Source of the DNA: Colletes latitarsis
Lineage: Eukaryota > Arthropoda > Insecta > Hymenoptera > Colletidae
Direction of reading: 5' to 3'
Assembly: GCF_051014445.1 (NCBI RefSeq)
Contig: NC_135137.1
Span: 19,035,501 to 19,099,500, forward strand
Length of the DNA stretch: 64,000 nucleotides
In this document: positions 8,407-16,440 of the stretch, piece by piece
Numbering within the stretch: position 1 is the stretch's first letter
Layout: each line of letters begins with the position of its first letter
The notes under the pieces: model-generated
Told to the model about the DNA's origin: nothing
The model's database searches: none
Seen by the model: the letters and a program-made list of their open reading frames with translations, nothing else
Position numbers and translations under genes: made by a program

Positions 8407-11400
8407 TAAATTTGAACCACTGCCGGGAGGCTCAGGATCTCATGCTCCAAACCCTCCGGCAGTGGAACATCGGGATGGCCGTGATCGCCGAGCCCTACCG
8501 TGTCCCCAAACACCCCGCTTGGGTGGGGGACCTTAACGGGGTCTCGGCGATCACCTGGCAGTACGGGCGCGGCACGTTGCCGTGCCCCGTAGTGGGGAGG
8601 GGCCACGGTTTTGTGGCGGTGAAGTGGGGGGAACTCGTGGTTGCCGGGTGTTACGCGTCGCCCGCTATGGGCCTCAGCGAATTTGAGGCGTACCTCGACG
8701 AGGTGGGGAGATGCATCTCCCCACATCTCGCCAGTGGGGTACTCGTCCTGGGCGATTTTAATGCCCACGCTGCAGCCTGGGGCTGCCCCAGGACGACCGT
8801 GAAGGGCGACGCGATGCTCGAATGGGCGGCGGGTCACGGCCTCGTAGTTTTGAATCAAGGGGCCGTGAGCACGTGCGTGCACGCGCGGGGCGAGTCGATC
8901 GTCGACATATCGTTGGGGAGCCCCGCCATAGCACGCCGTGTGTCCGACTGGAGGGTCGCGGAAGAGGTGGCCACGTTAAGCGACCACCTCTACATTACGT
9001 TTTCCGTATCCGCGACCCCCGGCTTAAATGGACCCCGCCAACCGGGCAGGGATGCACACCCGGTGCCACGCTGGTCCGCCAAGAGGCTGGACCCGGACGC
9101 CCTTGCGATGGCAGCCTCTGTTGTGGCATGGCAGGAGATGCCACGCCGGACCCTCGGCAATCCATCTGCCGGGGCGCGTTGGTTCCGGGAGACTATGACG
9201 TCGTTGTGTGACGCAGTCATGCCCCGGGCCACCGCCCCGAGCCGAGGGGGGTCCGTGTACTGGTGGTCGGGCGAAATAGAGGACTTACGCACTCGGTGCG
9301 TGGTCGCCCGACGCCGGTACACCCGCGCCAGGAGACGGCGCGGGGCGACGGAGGCAGAGGTGGTGAGGTTGCGCGGGGAATTTTTCCTGGCGCGAAGAAC
9401 CATCCGCCGGGCCATCGCGACCGCGAAAGCCCAGGCATGGACGGAGCTCCTCGGGTCTCTGGATGCAAATCCATGGGGGCGCCCTTATCATATGGTCGTA
9501 GGGAAGATGCGATCATGGGCGCCCCCGATCACAGAGAGCCTCGACCCCCAGCTGCTCGGGGAAACTATGCGCGTCCTCTTCCCCGCTGGGGGAGAGGCGT
9601 TCCTGCATCCCCCCGAGCCACAGCCGGATCACCCGCCTTGGTGGTCCGACGAACTGGGGGTCTCCGAGGAGGAGCTAGCTAGGGCCGTCCGGAGAATGGC
9701 TGCCAAGAAGACGGCGCCAGGACCGGACGGCATACCTGGCAGAGCCTGGGCAGTAGCGGTGGGCGTTCTGGGGGCCGGGCTGATAAGCGTCTTCGACGCG
9801 TGCCTGCGGACCGGTCAGTTCCCCCCCATATGGAAGGTGGCGAGGTTGGTCCTCCTCCACAAGCCAGGGAAGCCCGCGGATTCTCCATCCGCGTTCCGAC
9901 CCATTTGTCTGTTGGACGAGGCTGGGAAACTCCTCGAGCGGGTCATTGTATCCCGTCTCGAGGGGCATCTGTCCCGCGTCGGCCCTGATCTGGCCAACCG
10001 ACAGTTCGGCTTTCGCCGGGGCCGCTCCACTGTCGACGCCATAGCGACCGTGCGGACCCTGGCGGAATCGGCAATCTCCCGGGGGGGTGTGGCGTTGGCA
10101 GTCTCGTTGGACATAGCCAACGCCTTTAACACCGTCTCCTGGGGGGCGATAGGTCGGGCACTCCAGTACCACCGGGTGCCCGCCTATCTGTGTCGACTGA
10201 TCGGGGACTATCTGCAGGGCAGGGTAGTCCAATATCCGGGTCGGAACGGGATGGAGCAGAGAGCGGTGCACCGCGGCGTTCCACAGGGGTCGGTCCTCGG
10301 GCCGCTCCTGTGGAACTTGGCGTATGACGCGGTGCTGCGGGCTGACCTCCCCGTCGGCGTGTCGTTGGTTTGTTATGCCGACGACACCCTGGTGATAGCC
10401 GGCGGGGATACGTGGTGGAGGGCCGTGGCCCTCGCGGAGGAAGGGACGGCACGAGTCGTCGCCGAGGTAGAGCGTCTGGGGTTGCGCGTGGCACCCCAAA
10501 AGACCGAGGCCATCTGGCTGTGTAACGTCAGTGGTCGAGGGGTGCCGCGCCAGGCGTCTCTACGGGTGGGTGGAGCCCAAGTCGGGGTGGGGCGCCGGAT
10601 GAAGTACCTGGGCCTCACCCTCGACAGCTACTGGCGGTTCGGGCATCATTTGGAAGGGTTGGGTCCCCGTATTGAAAGGGCAGCGGCCGCGTTAGGTCGC
10701 ATAATGCCCAATCTCGGGGGACCCAACATGGCGGCACGGCGGCTGTATTTGGGAGTCGTCCGGTCCATGGCGCTTTATGGCGCGCCTATATGGGCCGGCG
10801 GTCTGATGGCCAATCGGCGGGGTGCATTTGTACTCCGTCGGTTACAGAGGTTGGTCGCCATCAGAGTCGTGCGGGGTTATCGCACGATCTCCTACACAGC
10901 CGCCACCTTGCTGGCGGGTTCCGCACCGTTTCACCTGCTGGCGAAAATGGACGCAGAGGTCTATCAAAACCTCTGCGACCTTCGCCAGCGGGGTGTGGAC
11001 CCGCACGGCGAGGAGGCCGCCAGGGCCCGAAGCCAGGCGCGGCGACGCGTCTATAGTCGGTGGCTGGTCTGGTTATCCAAGCCAGACCAGCGGGATGATC
11101 GCGTCGCCGCGGCGGCCCGCCCAGAGTTTTATGCCTGGGTGGGCCGTAGCTGGGGTACGCCCACCTACCGCCTGACACAGGTACTGACCGGACACGGTTG
11201 CTTCGGTCGGTACCTGCATCGGATAGGGCGGGAGGCGACGGCTGCGTGCCATCATTGCAGGGGAAGGGAGGACACCGCGCAGCACACGCTGCAGTTTTGC
11301 CCGGCGTGGGCAGCGCAGCGCGGTGTCCTTATTAGAGCGATTGGAGCGGACCTCTCGCTGCCGGCCGTCATTCGTGCGATGGTCGGCAGTAAGGAGGCGT

Positions 11401-11501
11401 GGGCGGCCATGGCCTTGTTTTGTGAAGAGGTCATGGCCGCGAAGGAGGACGCCGAAAGGGCGCGAGAGGAGGTGGGGGGCAGGCGGCGACGCCGACCGTA
11501 A
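8385..11501 (+). CDS. ORF2: AP-type endonuclease / reverse transcriptase of R1-clade retrotransposon
   Basis: 1038 codons, about the usual length for the clade. The endonuclease nicks target DNA and the reverse transcriptase copies element RNA from that nick (target-primed reverse transcription). Endonuclease (about 1-210): N9 in QVNLNHC, E36 in AEPY, Y90, D124 and N126 in GDFNAH, D174, and SDH at 199-201. A linker typical of the clade has WW at 293-294 and DANPWG at 360-365. The reverse transcriptase spans about 425-690: TAPGPDG at 443-449, motif A aspartate D576 in LDIANAF, GVPQGSVLGP around 631-640, and the catalytic YADD at 664-667. The C-terminal knuckle is C955-C958-H967-C972. All catalytic residues I can identify are present and no RNase H domain is seen. 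The start is fixed by the TAATG overlap with ORF1. The endonuclease is the part expected to choose the target. Confidence 0.97.
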   Translation: MSQRLLQVNLNHCREAQDLMLQTLRQWNIGMAVIAEPYRVPKHPAWVGDLNGVSAITWQYGRGTLPCPVVGRGHGFVAVKWGELVVAGCYASPAMGLSEFEAYLDEVGRCISPHLASGVLVLGDFNAHAAAWGCPRTTVKGDAMLEWAAGHGLVVLNQGAVSTCVHARGESIVDISLGSPAIARRVSDWRVAEEVATLSDHLYITFSVSATPGLNGPRQPGRDAHPVPRWSAKRLDPDALAMAASVVAWQEMPRRTLGNPSAGARWFRETMTSLCDAVMPRATAPSRGGSVYWWSGEIEDLRTRCVVARRRYTRARRRRGATEAEVVRLRGEFFLARRTIRRAIATAKAQAWTELLGSLDANPWGRPYHMVVGKMRSWAPPITESLDPQLLGETMRVLFPAGGEAFLHPPEPQPDHPPWWSDELGVSEEELARAVRRMAAKKTAPGPDGIPGRAWAVAVGVLGAGLISVFDACLRTGQFPPIWKVARLVLLHKPGKPADSPSAFRPICLLDEAGKLLERVIVSRLEGHLSRVGPDLANRQFGFRRGRSTVDAIATVRTLAESAISRGGVALAVSLDIANAFNTVSWGAIGRALQYHRVPAYLCRLIGDYLQGRVVQYPGRNGMEQRAVHRGVPQGSVLGPLLWNLAYDAVLRADLPVGVSLVCYADDTLVIAGGDTWWRAVALAEEGTARVVAEVERLGLRVAPQKTEAIWLCNVSGRGVPRQASLRVGGAQVGVGRRMKYLGLTLDSYWRFGHHLEGLGPRIERAAAALGRIMPNLGGPNMAARRLYLGVVRSMALYGAPIWAGGLMANRRGAFVLRRLQRLVAIRVVRGYRTISYTAATLLAGSAPFHLLAKMDAEVYQNLCDLRQRGVDPHGEEAARARSQARRRVYSRWLVWLSKPDQRDDRVAAAARPEFYAWVGRSWGTPTYRLTQVLTGHGCFGRYLHRIGREATAACHHCRGREDTAQHTLQFCPAWAAQRGVLIRAIGADLSLPAVIRAMVGSKEAWAAMALFCEEVMAAKEDAERAREEVGGRRRRRP

Positions 11502-11511
11502 GACCCTCCAC

Positions 11512-11534
11512 CGCTCCCCGTGGCAGGGGGAGCG
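11512..11534 (+). other. 3' UTR hairpin 1
   Basis: CGCTCCCC (11512-11519) pairs perfectly with GGGGAGCG (11527-11534) around a 7-nt loop. It starts 11 bases after the ORF2 stop codon. Confidence 0.6.
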
Positions 11535-11540
11535 CGAAGG

Positions 11541-11619
11541 GGTCGGTGATGGTGTTTGTGGTGCGAGGTGAGGGACTTTATCCCCTCATTCCCCCTCGCA
11601 CCCAGCCTATCACCGGACC
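11541..11619 (+). other. 3' UTR hairpin 2, long interrupted stem
   Basis: The outer stem is GGTCGGTGAT (11541-11550) with ATCACCG plus ACC (11609-11619, one bulged G). The middle stem is GTGCGAGG (11561-11568) with CCTCGCAC (11594-11601). The inner stem is TGAGGG (11569-11574) with CCCTCA (11583-11588). Three collinear stems make a fold by chance unlikely. Confidence 0.65.
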
Positions 11620-11766
11620 GGGGGCCCGTGGTAGGGGCCCCGTCTAGCGGGGGCGGCAGTGTTAGCCGGCCCCGCAGCCGTGGTCGCGATCGGGTGGGGG
11701 CCCGGTCGCGGCTAGTAGCAACGGCGCGAGTGGGGGCGACGTCGCGTGTGACCGCGCGGCGTCGCC

Positions 11767-11825
11767 GGGGGGCAATCAGTTTAGTTTGCCCCCCATTGGG
11801 GGAGGAGGATCGCTTCTCCTCCCCC
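11767..11825 (+). other. 3' UTR hairpins 3 and 4, adjacent
   Basis: GGGGGGCAA (11767-11775) pairs with TTGCCCCCC (11786-11794), 9 bp with a 10-nt loop. Three bases later GGGGGAGGAG (11798-11807) pairs with CTCCTCCCCC (11816-11825), 10 bp with an 8-nt loop. Both are perfect. Base composition is strongly G/C, so some pairing is expected by chance. Confidence 0.65.
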
Positions 11826-11857
11826 GGGAAGGGCCCGTAGTAGGGTGTTGCGCCAAC

Positions 11858-11905
11858 GGGGCGAGTCACGGTAGAATCGCTAGTTTGGTTCCCGTGACTC
11901 TCCCC
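11858..11905 (+). other. 3' UTR hairpin 5
   Basis: GAGTCACGG (11863-11871) pairs with CCGTGACTC (11892-11900), extended outward by GGGG/CCCC (11858-11861 / 11902-11905) across one C-T mismatch. The loop is 20 nt. This stem is not low complexity, so it is one of the more convincing. Confidence 0.65.
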
Positions 11906-11928
11906 AGATAAAGGGCGCAGGCGGTCAC

Positions 11929-12011
11929 CGTGGTGTTTTAGCCGGTAAGAGTCCGGCACTACCCCGGCCTCCCCCCCAGGGAGCCGGGGTGTCCATGAGG
12001 ATTTCACCACG
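11929..12011 (+). other. 3'-terminal stem-loop next to the A tail
   Basis: CGTGGTG (11929-11935) pairs with CACCACG (12005-12011), which ends two bases before the A tail. It encloses a hairpin of ACCCCGGC (11961-11968) with GCCGGGGT (11983-11990), extended by TCCC/GGGA. The position at the very 3' end suits a recognition element for the reverse transcriptase; this is inference. Confidence 0.6.
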
Positions 12012-12013
12012 TT

Positions 12014-12037
12014 AAAAAAAAAAAAAAAAAAAAAAAA
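12014..12037 (+). other. A tail of the retrotransposon (24 nt)
   Basis: An uninterrupted run of 24 A residues joins the 3' UTR to the right target-site duplication. It marks integration from a polyadenylated RNA template by target-primed reverse transcription. The run is pure, as expected of a recent insertion. Confidence 0.95.
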
Positions 12038-12051
12038 GGTCGGGGTTATGC
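12038..12051 (+). repeat. Right target-site duplication (14 bp)
   Basis: GGTCGGGGTTATGC, identical to 4991-5004. The satellite resumes at once with CCGCACCTGG, so removing the element and one copy restores a normal monomer. The same uninterrupted text exists elsewhere in the array, for example at 15643-15656. Confidence 0.96.
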
Positions 12052-15000
12052 CCGCACCTGGCTCATGATTTGGCTTTCTTCGCAAACTTGTTGGCTAGAT
12101 CCTGGGTTTTTTCGTCTTTGAATCACGTAGTAATGTGGTAACACACTGAAGCAGTTAATTAAACCTGGTATCGATCAATATTTTAGAGGATAACACCGGT
12201 TAGGTCTGGGATATGCGCGCATCTGGCTTATACTTTCGCCTTTTTCGCAAACTTGTTGGCTAGATCCTGGGTTTTTTTTCGGGTTTGAATCTCGTAGTAA
12301 TGTGGTACCACACAGAAACAGTCCATTAAACCTGGTATCGGACAGTATTTTAGAGGATAACACCGGTTAGGTCTGGGTTAGGTCTGGGTTATGCCCGTAT
12401 CTGGCTAATGATTTTGCCTTCTTCGCATACTTGTTGGCCAGAACCTGGGTTTTTTTCGAGTTTGAATCACGTAGTAATGTGGTAACACACTGAAGCAGTC
12501 AATTAAACCTGGTTTCGATCAATATTTTAGAGGATAACACCGGTTAGGTCTGGGATATGCGCCCATCTGGCTTATACTTTCGCCATTTTCGCAAACTTGT
12601 TGGCTAGATCCTGGGTTTTTTCGTCCTTGAATCACGTAGTAATGTGGTAACACACTGAAGCAGTTAATTAAACCTGGTTTCGATCAATATTTTAGAGGAT
12701 AACACCGGTTAGGTCTGGGATATGCGCGCATCTGGCTTACACATTCGCCTTTTTCGCATACTTGTTGGCCAGATCCTGGGTTTTTTTCGTGTTTGAATCA
12801 CGTAGTAATGTGGTAACACACTGAAGCAGTCAATTAAACCTGGTTTCGATTAATATTTTAGAGGATAACACCGGTTAGGTCTGGGTTAGGTCAGGGTTAT
12901 GCCCGCACCTGGCTAATGATTTTGCCTTCATCGCATACTTGTTGGCCAGATCCTGGGGTTTTTTCGTGTTTGAATCACGTAGTAATGTGGTAACACACTG
13001 AAGCAGTCAATTAAACCTGGTTTCGACCAATATTTTAGAGGATAACACCGGTTAGGTCTGCGTTAGGTCTGGGATATGCGCCCATCTGGCTTATACTTTC
13101 GCATTTTTCGCAGACATGTTGGCTAGATCCTGGGTTTTTTCGTTTTTGAATCACGTAGTAATGTGGTAACACACTGAAGCAGTTAATTAAACCTGGTATC
13201 GATCAATATTTTAGAGGATAACACCGGTTAGGTCTGGGATATGCGCGCATCTGGCTTATACTTTCGCCTTTTTCGCAAACTTGTTGGCTAGATCCTGGGT
13301 TTTTTTCGGGTTTGAATCTCGTAGTAATGTGGTACCACACAGAAACAGTCCATTAAACCTGGTTTCGGACAGTATTTTAGAGGATAACACCGGTTAGGTC
13401 TGGGTTAGGTCTGGGATATGCGCGCATCTGGCTTATACTTTCGCCTTTTTCGAAAACTTGTTGGCCAGATCCTGGGTTTCTTTCGTGTTTGAATCACGTA
13501 GTAATGTGGTACAACACTGAAGCAGTCAATTAAACCTGGTTTCGATCAATATTTTAGAGGGTAACACCGGTTAGGTCTTGGATATGCGCGCATCTGGCTT
13601 ACACATTCGCCTTTTTCGCATACTTGTTGGCCAGATCCTGGGTTTTTTTCGTGTTTGAATCACGTAGTAATGTGGTAACACACTGAAGCAGTCAATTAAA
13701 CCTGGTTTCGATTAATATTTTAGAGGATAACACCGGTTAGGTCTGGGTTAGGTGAGGGTTATGCCCGCACCTGGCTAATGATTTTGCCTTCATCGCATAC
13801 TTGTTGGCCAGATCCTGGTGTTTTTTCGTGTTTGAATCACGTAGTAATGTGGTAACACACTGAAGCAGTCAATTAAACCTGGCTTCGACCAATATTTTAG
13901 AGGATAACACCGGTTAGGTCTGCGTTAGGTCTGGGATATGCGCCCATCTGGCTTATACTTTCGCCATTTTCGCAAACTTGTTGGCTAGATCCTGGGTTTT
14001 TTCGTCTTTGAATCACGTAGTAATGTGGTAACACACTGAAGCAGTTAATTAAACCTGGTTTCGATCAATATTTTAGAGGATAACACCGGTTAGGTCTGGG
14101 TTAGATCTGGGTTATAACCGCATCTGGCTCTTGATTTGGCCTTCTTCGCATACTTGTTGGCCAGAACCTGGGTTTTTTTCGAGTTTGAATCACGTAGTAA
14201 TGTGGTAACACACTGAAGCAGTTAATTAAACCTGGTCTCGACCAATATTTTAGAGGATAACACCGGTTAGGTCTGGGATATGCGCGCATCTGGCTTACAC
14301 ATTCGCCTTTTTCGCATACTTGTTGGCCAGATCCTGGGTTTTTTTCGTGTTTGAATCACGTAGTAATGTGGTAACACACTGAAGCAGTCAATTAAACCTG
14401 GTTTCGATTAATATTTTAGAGGATAACACCGGTTAGGTCTGGGATATGCGCGCATCTGGCTTATACTTTCGCCTTTTTCGCAAACTTGTTGGCTAGATCC
14501 TGGGTTTTTTTTCGGGTTTGAATCTCGTAGTAATGTGGTACCACACAGAAACAGTCCATTAAACCTGGTTTCGGACAGTATTTTAGAGGATAACACCGGT
14601 TAGGTCTGGGATATGCGCGCATCTGGCTTATACTTTCGCCATTTTCGCAAACTTGTTGGCTAGATCCTGGGTTTTTTTTCGGGTTTGAATCTCGTAGTAA
14701 TGTGGTACCACACAGAAACAGTCCATTAAACCTGGTATCGGACAGTATTTTAGAGGATAACACCGGTTAGGTCTGGGTTAGGTCTGGGTTATGCCCGCAT
14801 CTGGCTCTTGATTTGGCCTTCTTCGCATACTTGTTGGCCAGAACCTGGGTTTTTTTCGAGTTTGAATCACGTAGTAATGTGGTAACACACTGAAGCAGTT
14901 AATTAAACCTGGTTTCGATCAATATTTTAGAGGATAACACCGGTTAGGTCTGGGATATGCGCGCATCTGGCTTACACATTCGCCTTTTTCGCATACTTGT

Positions 15001-15469
15001 TGGCCAGATCCTGGGTTTTTTTCGTGTTTGAATCACGTAGTAATGTGGTAACACACTGAAGCAGTCAATTAAACCTGGTTTCGATTAATATTTTACAGGA
15101 AAACACTGGTTAGGTCTGGGTTAGGTCAGGGTTATGCCCGCACCTGGCTAATGATTTTGCCTTCATCGCATACTTGTTGGCCAGATCCTGGGGTTTTTTC
15201 GTGTTTGAATCACGTAGTAATGTGGTAACACACTGAAGCAGTTAATTAAACCTGGTCTCGACCAATATTTTAGAGGATAACACCGGTTAGGTCTGCGTTA
15301 GGTCTGGGATATGCGCCCATCTGGCTTATACTTTCGCCTTTTTCGCAAACTTGTTGGCTAGATCCTGGGTTTTTTCGTTTTTGAATCACGTAGTAATGTG
15401 GTAACACACTGAAGCAGTTAATTAAACCTGGTATCGATCAATATTTTAGAGGATAACACCGGTTAGGTC

Positions 15470-16310
15470 TGGGATATGCGCCCATCTGGCTTATACTTTC
15501 GCTTTTTTCACTAACTTGTTGGCCAGATCCTGGATTTTCTTCGTGTTTGAATCAAGTAGTGATGTGGTAACATACTGAAGCTGTCAATTCAACCTGGTTT
15601 CGGTCAATGTTTTAGAGGATAACACCAGTTAGGTCTGGGTTAGGTCGGGGTTATGCCCGCACCTGGCTCATGATTTGGCTTTCTTCGTAAATTTGTTGGC
15701 CAGATCCTGGGTTTTTTTCGTGTCTGAATCACGTAGTAATGTGGTAACACACTGAAGCAGTCAATTAAACCTGGTTTCGCTTAATATTTTAGAGGAAAAC
15801 ACCGGTTAGGTCTGGGTTAGGTCTGGGATATGCGCCCATCTGGCTTATACTTTCGCCTTTTTCGCAAACTTGTTGGCTAGATCCTGGGTTTTTTCGTTTT
15901 TGAATCACGTAGTAATGTGGTAACACACTGAAGCAGTTAATTAAACCTGGTATCGATCAATATTTTAGAGGATAACACCGGTTAGGTCTGGGATATGCGC
16001 GCATCTGGCTTATACTTTCGCCTTTTTCGCAAACTTGTTGGCTAGATCCTGGGTTTTTTTTCGGGTTTGAATCACGTAGTAATGTGGTAACACACTGAAG
16101 CAGTTAATTAAACCTGGTATCGATCAATATTTTAGAGTATAACACCGGTTAGGTCTGGGATATGCGCCCATCTGGCTTATACTTTCGCTTTTTTCACTAA
16201 CTTGTTGGCCAGATCCTGGATTTTCTTCGTGTTTGAATCAAGTAGTGACGTGGTAACATACTGAAGCTGTCAATTCAACCTGGTTTCGGTCAATATTTTA
16301 GAGGGCAACA
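15470..16310 (+). repeat. Two copies of a divergent monomer variant
   Basis: Monomers near 15470-15620 and 16158-16310 (686-bp offset) share linked changes not seen in their neighbours: TTTTTTCACTAAC, GGATTTTCTTCG, AATCAAGTAGTGA, ACATACTGAAGCTGTCAATT and CAACCTGG. The AGTGATGTGG and GAAGCTGTCAATTC changes recur in part in monomers near 23410, 26390, 33050 and 36410, so this is a distinct subfamily that has spread. Confidence 0.8.
15643..15656 (+). repeat. Unoccupied paralogue of the retrotransposon target
   Basis: GGTCGGGGTTATGC occurs here uninterrupted, preceded by CACCAGTTAGG-type text and followed by CCGCACCTGGCTCATG, matching both flanks of the insertion. It is therefore a model of the empty site. 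Other empty copies of the 14-mer lie near 21393, 37171, 53745, 59206, 59737, 60955, 61487 and 62362. Confidence 0.85.
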
Positions 16311-16440
16311 CCGGTTAGCTCTGGGATATGCGCGCATCTGGCTTATACTTTCGCCATTTTCGCAAACTTGTTGGCTAGATCCTGGGTTTTTTTCGGGTTT
16401 CAATCTCGTAATAATGTGGTACCACACAGAAGCAGTCCAT

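Larger units (their letters stand above)
11502..12013 (+). other. 3' UTR of the retrotransposon, highly structured
   Basis: 512 bases between the ORF2 stop and the A tail, with no coding signal. It is a string of inverted repeats, given as separate entries. In R1/R2-type elements the 3' UTR RNA can be recognised by the reverse transcriptase to start target-primed synthesis; that role is inferred here. There is no canonical AATAAA just upstream of the tail; the closest A-rich text is AGATAAAGG near 11906. Confidence 0.85.
5005..12037 (+). mobile_element. Full-length R1-clade non-LTR retrotransposon, telomere-unit associated
   Basis: About 7.03 kb: 5' UTR (5005-5343), ORF1 (5344-8385), ORF2 (8385-11501), 3' UTR (11502-12013) and A tail (12014-12037). 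A perfect 14-bp target-site duplication flanks it. Placement in the R1 clade rests on three features. ORF1 has three zinc knuckles. ORF2 has an N-terminal AP-like endonuclease, a central reverse transcriptase and a C-terminal C-X2-C-X8-H-X4-C knuckle. There is no recognisable RNase H. The element is visibly more GC-rich than the satellite around it. Its insertion inside a TTAGG-like unit and the TAATG junction between ORFs recall the telomeric elements TRAS and SART. Waldo, R1 and RT families of the same clade remain possible without a tree. Both ORFs lack stops or frameshifts, so the copy may be active. Confidence 0.96.
12052..16440 (+). repeat. Satellite array, first segment right of the element
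   Basis: Same monomers and orientation as the left arm, with the same local variants: TTAGGTCTGCG units, GTTAGGTCAGGG units, and the GGTACCACACAG family. The right arm therefore continues the array interrupted by the insertion. No gene is present. Confidence 0.96.

Noticed and set aside
5005..12037. LTR retrotransposon, retrovirus or DNA transposon
   Set aside because: There are no terminal repeats, integrase, protease or transposase. The A tail, AP-type endonuclease and YADD RT identify a non-LTR element.
11252..12085. 277-codon minus-strand frame running through the A tail
   Set aside because: Its run of phenylalanines is the complement of the A tail, and it spans the element-satellite border. 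It is not a gene.
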